Part shown: positions 25,220-39,500 of the stretch, in pieces
Layout of the letters: each line of letters begins with the position of its first letter
Position numbering within the stretch: position 1 is the first letter of the stretch
Assembly: GCA_963930775.1 (NCBI GenBank)
Contig: OZ005706.1
Coordinates: forward strand, 806,001 to 870,000
From: Cliona cf. orientalis
Lineage: Eukaryota > Porifera > Demospongiae > Clionaida > Clionaidae
Direction: 5' to 3'
Length of the DNA stretch: 64,000 nt
Position numbers and translations under genes: made by a program
The notes under the pieces: generated by a model
The model's input: the letters and a program-made list of their open reading frames with translations, nothing else
Databases searched by the model: none
What the model was told of the DNA's origin: nothing

Positions 25220-27875
25220 TATTAATAACTAACTTTAATAGTAGTAGTTATAATAATCAAGGAAGTTCAATTGTTGACAACACTTATTCATTGTCTCTTT
25301 AAGTTTTGCAGCTGTGGTGTGTTTGTGTGTTTGTGTGTGTGGCTTTTCTTTGTGTTTGTCACACTGTAGCAGGTAGCAGTGCTGCAGACTTACTAACTTC
25401 ATCTTCTTGTGTTCATAATATTGCTCACTGGTCACCACCATTCCATCCTAGCTACTTAGCTACCAAAGCTCTTTGCATGTAGTCTGTATTTCTTTTGTAA
25501 AAAAAATTGTGCCTTTTTTTGGGCCCAATGAGTTGTTTAAATTTCATAACAGGTCATTTCAAGATTTATAATTATGTGCACCAAAGACCTCCTCAAAAGT
25601 TATCTCTCTCTCGCTCTTTCTCATTCTGTGTTTGACAGCTGACTATATCACGATCAACTCATTTGTACGTGTTTGTTATTTTTTGATCAATTTGTGATTT
25701 ACAAAACTTGTAGAAATTTTAGTTGTAAAGAGGACAAGTAACATACTCAGGCATTTTTTGTTTTGGCTACAGCAAATTTTTTTTGTTCCTTCATTCTCTG
25801 ACAATCTATGACCGCTATTCACTTGCCAAAGAATAAATTTATTACTGGACAAGATTATCAAATATTTCCGCTAATTTACATGCATCAGTCGGTTCTATCT
25901 TCTCTTCTCTTTAATCTTTTGTCAAAATGTGCACCAGTTGGTTGTTTGCAAGTGTTCTTCAAATCCAGATCATTAAAAAAATTTTGACAATAATTGAATC
26001 CGTGCAAAACAATTACGCATAATTATGATAATTTAAATAGACGAGAGAAACTTGCCTAGTTGAATAAAAATCAATACCGTATTTCCATGTTTGCAAAAAT
26101 ACAATTATTAATTGTTAGCTAGTTACGCCAAATATAGGCGAAATGCATTATGGGAGTGGCTTGGCCGTGGGAATAATATGGAGTTCCCGCTAATATTTTA
26201 TTGCATGTACGTTTGACTGGCGCTAATTGACAGCAGCTGCACCCTTAATTATAGCGATTCTTAAATTCCCTCCGCCGGCAACACTCGCCAAGTTCTCATG
26301 CGTATCAGTCACGCCATGGATAGAATCACTCTTCCCCCACCCCCTATCCCCACCAAAACATGCCTTACCCTGGCCTTGCAGTAGACTCTACCGTGCTTAG
26401 AGCGTGTCTAATAAAAATAATTATAGTAGCACACAAGGGCTTCATCCATCACTTTCTCCTGGCCCGGGCGGCCCGGAGGCAAGGGGATCTGTGCCGCTTC
26501 TGATGTCCTTAATGTAATTAATAGGCCGCCCTGTGACACACACACACACACAAAATTCAAACGGATTCCCCAGAGTCCCCATATCACAAGTTGGGTTCTC
26601 CCCGTGCATGCATATCATCACACGATGGCAACATTATTGTGGCTATGTTAGTTAGCCATACATATGGGTATAGGGTACGTATCTGCCTATAATTATAACA
26701 TTCTGTATTATGTGATTGTATGATAGTGTCCAGCTGCCACCAAGTCTAAAGGAAATAGATTGTGTAAGCTGCCGCGCATGGTCACATGATGGCATCACTG
26801 ACTGAGGAAGCCTTGCAAAGTGCAGCTGCGGCTAGCTGGCTAGCTGGCTAGTGCTGCAGTGAGGAAGCTACCGAAGGACCCCAGCTAGCCCCTTCCTTCT
26901 CCACTCTCACCCTCACCCACACACACACACACTTACATCCCACAATCTAATTCCTGCATATTTCAAATTTATAAGTTTCTATCAGCACAATTATTATGCA
27001 CATAGAAATTCTAAGTTTTTAGCTACATACATAAGTTTCAACTGGGGGTTATGTACGTACTTTATTTCGATTACTGCATGATACAGTCATAATACTATTA
27101 TTTGGACACAAACGCAACTTTCATGATCCCCTCTGGACTGAGAATGCACATGCACGTTGATTACGCAATCACGTCATCTCACTTCGCTGCCTGTGCAAAC
27201 AAAATAGGCTTAATGACCTAGGTGCAGTTCAGATGGTGTAGTCAATAGGCCTTGACTCCGATAACTCATAGGCCATAGCTAGTGATTAGCCACACGATGC
27301 AGTACCCGGCCTACATTGCATCTCATCTGTGAATGTCCATGCAGGGCCTCCCAAGCTGTTCTCCTGTCTTTCAGTATAAATATTCCTATTTTTCAGTATT
27401 TTGCATGAATTTTCAGTATTTTACAAAGTGCTCTATATTATATGATGTATGTACTAAATTCCCCCAGTTTTCAGTATTTTTGAAATTTTATCAGTATTTA
27501 TGGTCAGAATTCAGTAAAAGTACTGACAAATCTGCATACTTGGAGGCACTGTGAGTGTGAGTTTGAGTGTGTTCAAAGAGAGTGAATTAAGCTATAGCTA
27601 GCATAGTCCATAATAATAAATGGCTCACACAATCAACAATTACAGTGCTGACTGGACTGGAGTGTCCTGTGTAGTAGCTACTTAGCTGGCATAATGCACT
27701 TGGAATGCTGAAATGGAGGAAAAAAGGAAGCTGGGTTGGACTCATGGGCTGACCTCTGCATGACCTCTTACCTGGGAAGCGCTGCTGGGCTGGCAGAGAG
27801 GGAGCCACAAGTATGCCACAAATAGTTTCTATATCCTTGAAGGTTTGTACACATTCTCTGCATGCTTAGCTATTG

Positions 27876-27895
27876 CCCCCCCCCCCCCCCCCCCC
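27876..27895. repeat. 20-base C homopolymer
   Basis: There are 20 C in a row followed by TCAG. It resembles a polypyrimidine tract plus acceptor, but the frames downstream contain stops and I assign no exon. Confidence 0.85.
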
Positions 27896-29189
27896 TCAGT
27901 TACTGAGTATACTTATTATAGCAATGACCTTATCGTTATTGTTCAGATGGTTTGCAATGTTGTGCTAAACATTAATAAAAAAAAGCCAGAGGGATAGGAG
28001 AGAGAGAGAGAATCAATCAACAGTGGAGGGGGGTTGCACCTTAAAGACTAAAAGACAAAACAACAAAGTATTGTATTGCACCCAGACTAAGTGTCATAGT
28101 AATATACTATGTCAGCAGAGGTGGTTTAGGTTAGCTTAGCAGCTGCTGGGATCTATCGGTGGCAATTTTGCCCCGAGGGAGATAGACAAGGAGAACCGCG
28201 TTGACAAACTCGTGCATCTCACAAATGACAAACCAGCTCACTGGCCTGCTTTTGATAAACTGAGGGGCCTGTTATGAACACAGTATTCTGCTAACGGCAC
28301 TACACAGACATTCCCCACACACAGTCATACACAGACATAGAGTATACAGTACATAGGTACGTGCACACACACACACATACGTACACTTGTTGACGTCCGG
28401 CTGTCCCACAGGGGGATATATTATGCAACAATGCTAAGCCCACACAAATATACTCTAGGTTCCACAATACTTCCTATATGCTGTCAATAGGGGTTTATAT
28501 GTGAGGCTTATGGGGGTATAATAGATAGCACTGCGCCACTCAGGACCAGTGTGTAGCAACAATCATAATTTCGAATAAACATTTCTCGATAAGCTTATCT
28601 CCATGTAGCTCACGAGTGGCTATAGGCTTGCACTGCCCATGTACTATAACTGTACATGCATGTGCCATGCATGTACATGCATTGTGTGCTACAAGTATAG
28701 AATTATTATTAAATCTACACACTGGCACAGGTTTCAGATGTTTCCAAGAACTTCTGACCAGAGTATACAGTAGGATTTTGAACTGCTGATGGTAGAGGCT
28801 CCCTTATGCTGCCTAGCTATAACTAGAGAAACACGGGATGTATACAGAAACTGGGTACATTATTGATTTTGGTAGTTTGTCTTTGAACAAGAAACCATGT
28901 CATCGTTCCATTGATGGAGAATAAAGGCGAACAAGGGTCCAGGTGAAAAGTGCACAAGTGGATGGAACATGCGTACATTCTTCGCACATTCACATGTACA
29001 CGAGAACACTACAAATCACACATGCCGACATGCAATAAAACACGCTTAAAAATAATGCATATCTACGCCTCTTTTCTGTACATGTAGATAGACAAACAAT
29101 TATTAAGGAACTACGTATAATAATAATAATAATATTATGCCACTTATACATTATAATAATATTATAATAATTATACGCATACATGTATA

Positions 29190-29245
29190 GGGTCACCAGT
29201 AGATTAATTAACCATATTATGGTTAAATCTACTCTTGGGGTCACC
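29190..29245. mobile_element. hairpin flanked by 8-bp direct repeats
   Basis: An imperfect hairpin at 29199-29234 (AGTAGATT... against ...AAATCTACT, with a 3-base bulge) is bracketed by GGGTCACC at 29190-29197 and again at 29238-29245. An 8-base direct repeat is the target-site length of hAT elements. This could be a very short relic, but an 8-base match at this distance may also be chance. Confidence 0.35.
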
Positions 29246-30518
29246 AAGCTTGGTAACATTAAATATTATTTCACACCATCACCACTACTACTGTTTACGC
29301 TACTAGCTTTGTTCAACCTGACACCAGCCTAAGTGGTTCGCAGTGAATATATCCTATTACGTATACCCGGACTTCACGCCTGAGGCGAATGCGATTTGCA
29401 TACAGTGTCATGTGACACGAATTTGAACCTTGTATCCGGATCACCCGGATCGTTCTCAGCTCACAGCATGTACGTTAAATTTCTCAATACACCCTCCAGC
29501 TAAAAACATGCATATAGATAGCCATATTAAGCCAGTACTAGCCACTAGGGAATCGAGGGGCTGCATGAGTTTTGTGTGTACATGCACTGACAGGTTCACT
29601 AGAGCCCTGAGGCAAGCCAAGTTAAGTTACAGATGCAATGTTCTTTCATACATTTAATGTGATTAATTGGTAACTGTGCTCCAAATCCCCCTATAGCTAT
29701 ATACCCCGCCTATAGAACTAAGAAGAGTTATCTGGGTTGTTATTGCTGTTATTGTTGTAGGTAAGCATTTGCATGCAGCACCACTACATCAATTTCGTGA
29801 CTAACATTTATTTTAATGGTCGATGGTGTACCTTAACACCTTAATGCACAGTGTAGCCACCAACATTGTTATACTATATTATATAAATTTTTGTGGTAAA
29901 CAGCTACACTAGTAAGTACATAGCAGCAGCTGTATAATATATGTATCAATTGAAGAGCTGCAGGTTGTAGCCGCTCTGTAAGAAACACTTCAGCTTGACT
30001 GGTGCATGGTTGTTCTCTTCTGAGAAAGAGAGTTAAATAACATCACCTACTTGCAGTACCCATCATGTACCGCTACAGATACTATTGTGCAAGAGCTAGT
30101 ATGGATTAATATTAATGCTACATGTTGTATTGAGATAATAACTATTAATCCGTATGACATTGTGTGTTCATGCAATATTGTGGGTACAGTCATGCTCATT
30201 GACTAAAGCAACACCAAAAAAAAAAAATTTTTTTTTGTCATAATACAATTAAATTTTACAGACATCATTGATAGATGAACACAATAAATAATAATAATAT
30301 CAGTATAACTCTCTTTCTATATCTCTCTACATCTTATAAATAGGTTCTTTGTGCAAACTTGCATAATCATTAATAATAATGTGCAGTGCATATATATAAT
30401 ATTATGGCCACTGGTGGGAAAGCAATATTATTGATATTATTATATCCAGTGTCAGCTTGATTAAATTATAAATTTTTTTCTCTTCTTTTAAACCCAAGAA
30501 ATAATAAATAAAATCTCC

Positions 30519-33500
30519 TTATTGCTGTTTCAGCTGATCTGACGACAGATTTTTGTTCTCTGCAGAACGATAGACAGTCGATAAAGCCGGAGATGTGGCA
30601 GCTGCAACGCTAGAAGCAACAGTTCTTCTCTCCTCCACACTCATGGCTTCTTCGTCACAAAGTAAGGCGTCTGGCAGACGGTAATTTGCTGGTGGTATCT
30701 TCATCAAGTTATTGTAATAATTTCCCGGATCTATGCTACTCATAGGATTGTACGGTTTGTAGGCTAGAGCACCACCGCCAACAAAGTGGGGAAGGGGGAG
30801 GGGTAGGGGGAGGGAGCCGGAAAGTGGAAGGGGAGGAGGAGTTTGTTGTTGGAGGGGTGGAGCTTGGACGAAAGGGGCATGGTGATTGTGGTGGCTGGTG
30901 GGCGGAGCTTGATGATAGTGGGGGAGGATGTGGGGAGGAACGGAGAGAGGGACGGGAGGCACTTGAGGGAGAGTAGCGTGTTGACTATGCTTGGGGGGAG
31001 GGGGAGGGGGAGGGGGAGGTGTATGGAAGCTGGAAGGAACATTGAGTTGACGAAATGGGAGGGGTCGGGTGACACTTTGATGCACTAGAGTATCAACAGG
31101 TGACAGGTCACCATCATTATTATCATCATCATCACCACCAGTGTTCTCCAGACAAACGAACCTTGGCTTCTTTACAACTGCTCCAGAGGGCTGCTTTGGA
31201 GGAGGTGAAGAGGACTCATTTTGAGCTGAATCCGGAGTGCCAGTGGTAGATCTACTCTCATTCTCATCTTCCTCGGTAATTACCCCCAGACCCTCTCCTT
31301 CATGACGATGCTGAGTGGGAGAAGAGTGAGAAATAGTTCTATTCCTCTCCGGCAGTTCATCTTCTTTTTCTTCTTGGCCGGTATCCTCCTCCTCCTCCAA
31401 ATCTCGCCATCTCCTTCGTGATGATGTCATCGAGCGCACCCTCGGAGCTAGGTAGTCCTCCTGAATGTACACATCGTTGTTTCTCCTCGCCCGAGATCTT
31501 GTACTGGGCATAGCGGCAGAAGCGGGAATGGTCTCATTTCCCACGTAGTCCTGAGGGCCGAGGGGTGGGAGGTATACGTCGTTTAGTTCGGCGTAGTTGA
31601 CGTCTTTTCGTGATCTCCGCGAGCGCCTTCCACTGTCAGCATCCTGCAATTGATAGACAAACAGACAGACAAGGCGGATAAGACAATTTTTGGTGACAAC
31701 AAAATTTTACTATTTAATAATATATTATAGTCCTTAACTTGCCGACAGCTACAGCTAAAGTGCAAGACACGTGTCTTTAATAACATGTAGAATGGCAAAT
31801 TTATGAAGCTCAGAGACACTGCTCAGGGATTCTATGTACTATGCACGCAATATTTACGCTACAATAATAATATTATTATTATACATAATATTATATCAGA
31901 GTATGTTTTCAACAAGAAACTGAAAGTCACAATATAAGCCAGATAATCAATTATTTGGAGAGGTGGATTAGTTCGTAGTTCAACCACCTGCTGGGCACTG
32001 TGCACAGTCTAGTATACTAGTAGTAATTAACAGAGAGGGTATTGTGCTCATGTGTTCCTGTACAAAACCACACAAAAGGTTCGGGACAGACCACCGTCCA
32101 TTGTCTCGTATAAGGAGAACAAAAGTAGTAAAAAAAAATCACTGCAAATTAAGGCCAGGTGTACTTGCTGTGCTAGCCTACGTATGTACTAGATTGTACA
32201 CAAGGCTATTGAATTGCCGAAAGAGCCGGGATGAGGCTAAAATTATGCAGCTGCACATCTTGCTTGATCAATTTTGTACACTAAGTGGGATTTAATGAGA
32301 GGAACCCCTCAGTTTGCCTCGGTTGTTATCACAATCTACATTATCAGTCTTAATTAAGGTTTGAGTGATGGTAATTGGTGCCAGATCTCTTCGTCTCTCC
32401 CTCACTCCACCCTCTCTCTCGCTCTCTCTCTTTTGCTCTCGCCCTCCCTCTATCTCCCACTTCTTTTATTTCGAAACTTTCTTCTGTAAACTAGAAGAGA
32501 GAATGTAGTGACAAACAGTGGCTGCTAAATTTTCCAAAGCAAAGTGAGTTGGACAAAACACGTCTTTTGAGTGAAACTCTAAACGGTGAGGCGGTCATAG
32601 CAACCCTTGGTCAAGCAGACAACATCCCACGAGCTGGTAAATACCTTTGGGAAAGTCGGTTATGCAAACAGTCGCCATTAAAGACTCAGGGAATAGAGTG
32701 TTTGCAAAGTGTGCAACGCACCTGTACAGTAACTATGAAAACCTCACCACTTTAAAGCTTATACATACACATTAATTATATAGCGTTATGTTATAGCATT
32801 ATTATTGTTTGGTGTACAGGTTAAAGTTACAGCATGAATGCTAAATTAATGTTGTAGCATTCCACATGCACATGAAATTCTTCCTTTTTCTGACTCCCTT
32901 CTATTCCTCTGGATTATCGGGGTTTTTTCTATCTTGCGCCCTCCCCCCCCGTTCTTGATTGATTTCTTATCTTTTTTTTCTATCTTGGGAATAATAACGA
33001 GCATAGGAGGGAGAGAGAGTTAAATAACAAGCTGGCCACAGAGGATTCAATAAACGACAACGATCATGTCTCAGAGCAGCAAAGAGATGACTATTGCATT
33101 GATTAGCATAATAATGAAGCCGATTGTATGAGTACTGCAGAAAATGTAGAAAATTTTTTTATTCTGCTAAAAAAATTTTATCATCAAGCTTCAGCTAAAT
33201 TTTGCATGAATCTGAAAATTTTGCAGGAGAAAAAATTTATGTGGCAGTGTGCTACATACAATTGTAAAAATTTTCAACCTTGAAAATTTAGGCTACCGTA
33301 TAGCCGGAAAATTTGGCGGGGAATTAAATTTGGCGGTTTGGCGGTCTATTATTACAACCGCCAAATTAAAATCCGCCAAAATTTCCTACTCGCATATATA
33401 CGTATGGCGATCCCGTACCGAACCGCCAAGTTTAAATCCGCCAATATTCTATCATTAGCGATTTTGGGCTCAACCGCCAAATTTAATGCCCGCCAATATT

Positions 33501-36500
33501 TCCGGCTATACGGTATACGGTACATTGTGGTTCTTATCATCATGGCAGTCGATCTGCAATAACTAAACATTGTGCAATGCGAAAACTTCCAGCTTCCCAT
33601 TATACGGTAAAACACTTCCAGCACAGCATCAAGGGTATATTACCGTAACATCCAATAGTTGTCAATCGTCAGATCGATCTCGATGTAGCAAATCTCCGTG
33701 AGAACTACACTAAGATAGCGTTGGCAAATGGCCTGCAACTAAAGCAACGGAAAACACTGGGTCAGCGCACAGTTTGAACTGAACGCAACATGCACACGAT
33801 ACAGCTGAGTTGTGCTACGTAGCTACCATGAAAGTTGAATGTGACGGTAACCATGGAAGTTAATCATAATTATTGTGACGCTCCTTGGTTTTACGATAAT
33901 GGAACAAGGCAGCTAAGTGGCTGTGTAATTACTGCACATTTGACAAACGTTTGACTAACCACTACTGAATACGCCACACAAACACACATGGACACTTGAA
34001 GGGTAATTATGTATGAATACGTACGTGCAACAGCTTAAAAGAAGAACATCCAGGGAGTCAAGCAAAGCAGTGAGTATTGGAATCATAAGAGGAAGCGAGT
34101 AGCCATTTTTGCCATTGCAACAGTTTCGTTTGCAGCTTATCTTTCTGAAATCTCATGCTCATTAGAGGAAGATAAAGAGATAAGGTATTGGCTCCGATCC
34201 GAGCTAGCTAGCTGGGCCTGGTCGGCCGGCCAGCCTGGGTCTGGCCTGGGGCGAGTCTCGAGTGGGTAGATGTAGGTACTGATTAGATTGTGACAACAAT
34301 AATAATAATAGAATGCTACAGCTTAGCATGTACGATGCATGATGCATGTAGGAATATTGATTAGGCCACACCAAATTGATTACCTGTTTCTCGGATCCGG
34401 CGGGTCCCTTTTTGTAGAATTCAGCAAAAAAATATAAATTAGTGGGTGTGGTCATATTTATGGGCAGTGCGCATGCTCTATGTGGCCGTGGATTGTGGAA
34501 TGCTCGTGGGCGTTAATTGGAATTACTGGTATTCTCCTCATGGTGAACTGAACTGATGGTGAAGAAAGTATGGCTACCTTATCAGCCTGGCTAAGCGTAT
34601 TGGTTAAGCATGGCCTGGAAATCGTTAAACCGCAAACAGTTGTCGAATGCCTGTGGGAAGATACATTTGGAGAAGTTGGATGTGATGGATATCAGTGTTG
34701 AGAAGGTGCAAATAGCTTCAAATAGTTGTGGTTAAAATTTTTTAATGAGATTCATTTATTTTTTTTTTTTATTTCCGCCACCCGGGTCACTATTTCTGGC
34801 TGGTCTGTCCGAGAAACAGGTAATCAATTTGGTGTGGCCTTATTGCATATGTGAAATGGTTAGCATGTACGCTGCATGTAGGAGAATGGACTACATGTAG
34901 ATTGTGTTAACAATAATAATTAAAGTTTGAAAAGCTTTGCATGTACTTACATGTACATACATGTAGGAGAGATAATTAAATTTTATATAGTCAATTTGCA
35001 AGTGTGAAGTACGTCAGCTGGAATATTTGTAATTATGTCACATAGCTAATTAGTCGGCAGAAAAAAAACATTTTTTAGAGATAATCGCATGAAGTTATCA
35101 AAATGCAGCAATGTGCCAAATTTGATAATAATTAGTTTTTTATGGCTACTAATTATTGTAATTAATATGCAACTCACTTCGATGATGTTCTGCACCAGTA
35201 GACCGCTCTTCTGCAACCTGCACAATAAAAAGTAAGCTCCTGACGTATGTTATAGCAAATGCACACATATACGATAAGTGGACAAAGGCAAAGAGAGGAG
35301 GGAAGGAGAGAAAGAGAGAGAGGGAGAGAGAGAGAGAATGAGAGAGAGGGAGCCATGATGAACAGTGTGGCTTACCTGGCTACGCTTCTTTGCTTTCTCT
35401 CCAGTTCCTTCTCATAGCGCTCCCTTGCATTGGACAACTGAAGGTGAACAGTCTTCAAAGCATCAATCAAGTGACCCTAAACGACCAAAGTGGGGGCGTA
35501 CCATAAAATAACAATCAGTGCATCATAAATCAATTTTAATCTACATTGAAGATTTAAGGACCATTTGTAAGCCCAAGCTAAGAATTGGGAGGCTGGATTT
35601 GGGGGGGGGGGGGGGGGGGGGGGGGGAGGGGACTGCAAATCCAATTGGCAGAGATCAATAATAATTATGTAATAGGGCTAAGAGGACAATGAATGATTGT
35701 ACCCTGTGATAATAAAGACCTCGTGTATGATCATCAAGGGAGCTGCAGGGAAAGGGGTGAGAGGTTAAACCAAGCAAAGTCGCGACACAACAGGACAGGA
35801 CGTGGAAGCAATGAGCTAATGATTAGTCATCATGGGTCGTGTCTAGACCACTAACTCACAATATTAACCATAAATAAACTACATAAGGATATTTGAACTA
35901 TTCCATGCCAACTAGAGAGAAATACAGTAAATTATTACTGACTAAAATTTTGCACCATGCACGCTGAGCTGCCCAGTTAGCCAATTAGAAATGATGTCAT
36001 ACCAGTTAAACAATTATAATGATGTCATACTTCAAAGCAGTTGGCACATTCTTAAATGTCGCTCCCCAGCCCTCCCTCCCTCCCTTCCTCCCAACAGATC
36101 GAGGTTAGCTAAACTTAGAGTGGTTCTCAACTCTCTCTCTCACAGCCCATAGTTGAAATTGTGTTGGCAAAATAGAGCCAAATCAAATTCTACCCCCACC
36201 ACCACCAAACTGAACCAATTCTCACAAACTGCAAGGAATTTGAATCCTCCTCCTCATACCACTGGACTAGCTTTAATTGCTACGCCTAGCTAGCCAAATT
36301 ATTTACAGCCACACTTGGGAGAGGGAGAGAGAGAGAGAGAGAGTACTAATCGCAAAATTTAGTGCACGTTTTAAGCCGTGTGCCTGTAAATAATGTTACC
36401 ACCTAAACTAAGGTAATGCATACTGAGTACGAATTTTCATCATCCAGCTGGGATCTACAAGATAATATACGTGCGTGGTAGTGTGGCTTATAGTAATGGA

Positions 36501-39500
36501 GGCATGCCGTGCATATGTACACATAAATTACAGTTTCTACAGCGCTGGACAAAACATGTACAAAACCCCTGCTCGAGAGAGGTTTGAAATACAAATAAAA
36601 AAACAATATCTATCACAACCGGACTCCGGCTACAATCACGTAACAAGAAGAGAGTACTCCGTAGTAATCCGGTACATATTTGTTATGTTTCGCAGGATGC
36701 TTACTTGGTTACTAATCAATGGAGGTCGGTTGATTGGTACAAACCTGGAGTTGTAGCTGGGTCTCAGTAAGCCGTCCTTCCCACCTGGCCCTCGCTGGGA
36801 TGTAAGCGGGCTTGCTGCTGTGTAAAGAATTTGTTCGAAACTTTTTCCACGTGCGGGAGTGCATGTGTGTGTGTGTGTATAATTACTATTTGGACATGTC
36901 CGTATGTACAGGGGAACCACTCTCTCTCTCTCTTTGTTCCTTCAAATCACTTAAGAAATTGTCTTAGATTGAGGCTGACTTGACAACGACTATCAGAACA
37001 GTGATTGCCTTTCAATGGTGCATCCACCCATCCACCCACGACTCAACCTGGCTCTCAATCTGCATGAATTGAGGCGGGATGAAGGAAACGGCTTTTCTGC
37101 AAAGCATGTGAGTGGGCTAATTGGTTGAAAAGATAAACTGGCCGTAAGACATTCACAGAAATTATTGAGTTCGGAGAAATTCGGTCAGGTATAAGGTCGG
37201 AGTGTGTGCATGAGCTCGGCTCATGGGCTTAACTAAACAAAGTTAGCATACATAGGCATACTTCCGTGCTCACAACCTATGAGATGCATTACATCAATGT
37301 TGGTAGTTTCAACTGACTTATTTCAAGGCTACTGGAAAGTGAACTAGGAAAATTATTAAACAGTCAGCGGATGAAACAGTAGTTTCTTCCGAAAAGATGC
37401 TCTTAAATTTGAGAAAGAGTGAGTGAGTTAAGAGATGGGAGAGTGCACTGTACAAAGAAGAGCTCAACTATATTCAGTACCACTTGAGAAGGGCCGAGTA
37501 TTTGGGTGCAACAAAATTTATGTTGATAAGCAAAAGATCAGGATGCACCTTGTGAACTCAGGCTGGCTTCTACCCACCACATAAGGTGCCCCCACCATGG
37601 CAACAGTACCAAGTGAGTGGGCGAAGGGGAACACAATATTTCCTGTCATTGTGCAAACAAGTACAATCAGGATATGCTGACCAAAAAGAATGCAGCCTTG
37701 TAGCAACTGTGGTCCCCTCATGAATACTTTTGGGCACTAAGTTAGTGACCACGACTGTCATGAATATTTTTAAGCATATCTGGCCGGTAACCATGGCTAT
37801 ATTATTTCTCAGCCGCAGATATAATATAGTAACTCTATTATCATCATCATCATTTGTGGCCACACGGCAGACTTACGATGCACGGTGGGCGCAGTATGGT
37901 TATGACATCATCAACCACAGTGGGCTGCACGTACATGCACACGTACACGTAAATGTAGCTAGCTCTGACCGGACCCGTGATGATGACAAATTACATGTTA
38001 GAACTCACTAATTCCCATTAGTGGTAGGAATTAAATTATCTCCAAGGGTGGACTGCATTGTACTATACTGAGATGAGACCACTATGTGACATCACAACCT
38101 CAAGCATTCCAGAAACAAATGATGATAAATTACATGGTAGGAGTCACTGATCCCCTACAGGTACTAGTATAGGTACAGGTGAGATGAGGCCACTATGTGA
38201 CATCACAACCGCACGCACCCTAGAAGTGATGTCACAATGCATCACTGGTCGTCACTAATGAGGTAATTAGTAGGATGGCCTGTAGTTGGACATTGAGGGA
38301 AGCGTGACCGGCTATGACTCTCCGGGCATTTTGAACCCAATTAGGCCCAGGAATGCTAGGAAGCCGGTAATGATGCATAAATAAATATATTTATGACACG
38401 CTCCACTCTACATGCGGGTGGGTGGCCCTGGACAGTTATATGGTAGTACATAAGTACTACATAGTCTCCTCTGCATATTATTCTAGTATAAACTGTGCTG
38501 ACCCTTGCCAGACACACCGGCTACTTCAATGTTTGTTACTACACACGATGCCGCCCATATGCATATTCAAATGGAGACCCTCTGTTTCAGCATTCAATAA
38601 GTTAAACATGCCTTCCCTTTCCAAAGCTAAAGCTAGAAACCCTCTTAACAACTGACACTTTAATTTTAGCTGAGGATCCAATACCCCTGGATCGATCGAT
38701 TGACTCCACTAAGCACTAGTACATCTGTGCTGGGGCCAGAGTCAGTATAGTAGCAGTGCATGGGAAAGTATCAAGCATTGGGAGTGCCTGCTAAGAGAAA
38801 CCCTCTTTAACAATTGACACTTTATTTTAAGCTGAGGATCCTCAAACCTCAACACCCCTCAATCCATCAGCTCCACTGAGCTAGCTACACATCTGTGCTG
38901 CAGCCAAGCCAGAGTCAGTAGCAGTGCATGGGAAAGTATCAAGCATCTGCTGGCAGACTGACTCCACTATCTCATGCATGTACATGAGCATGGGGCACCA
39001 TAGGCTGGCCTGAGTGGCTGGTGGTCTGGTGGTTGGTGGTAAAGGTGGTCAGATTCAAGGCCCCCCCTAAAATAAGCATTCACATCTCTAGTGCTTGCAG
39101 CTGGCCTAAATTTTCAAAAAATTAATATTTAATGCAACAACTTTGCACTGACTGAGCTGCACTGGGCGGCTGCACTTGGTAGGTAGACAGACATACTGTG
39201 TGTCTAGATCCAGCTTAGGGACCCAGGTTTGTCAGGCTCTGGTGAAATTAATTCCACTTATACAGCATCTAGACTGCTTGATTGGTAGTTGCATGCCATA
39301 CCTGGCATGGTACAGCATTGAATCTTTTGCAAGATTTCAATCACTGAAATTGAAGATTTAATCTACTGGGGATAAGCAAATTTTGCATTATGCATCATAA
39401 TATTATGTTACACCCCAGGATTCCAGCTTCAAGTCAACTCTCTCTCTCTTACCCTCTCACTTTCCCTCACTTTCTCCCTCTCTAGCTATATATAGCTATC

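Larger units (their letters stand above)
25220..30518. other. SoxB 3' UTR and gene-free spacer to the end of the RSF1-like gene
   Basis: SoxB (+) and the RSF1-like gene (-) converge on this 5.3 kb stretch. The first 640 bases are probably SoxB 3' UTR, ending near AATAAA at 25832. Beyond that I recognise no exon. Present are a CA repeat near 26537, a 20-base C run at 27876-27895, a cluster of TTTTCAGTATT words at about 27369-27513, a small hairpin flanked by 8-base repeats at 29190-29245, and a perfect A/T palindrome near 30216-30236. Short ORFs such as 28990-29259 (-) are low in complexity. Confidence 0.6.
31644..35177 (-). other. RSF1-like intron 10 (3.5 kb) with inverted-repeat elements
   Basis: The intron joins LLVQNIIE to DADSGRRS in phase 0. 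It carries two terminal-inverted-repeat elements (33294-33515 and 34362-34841, listed separately) and AAAATTTT-rich DNA at 33140-33290. I see no exon of another gene. Confidence 0.7.

Noticed and set aside
37976..38080. Possible box C/D snoRNA (TGATGA and CTGA motifs)
   Set aside because: It lies on the strand opposite the host transcript, and the motifs fall inside a tandem duplication; terminal pairing is weak.
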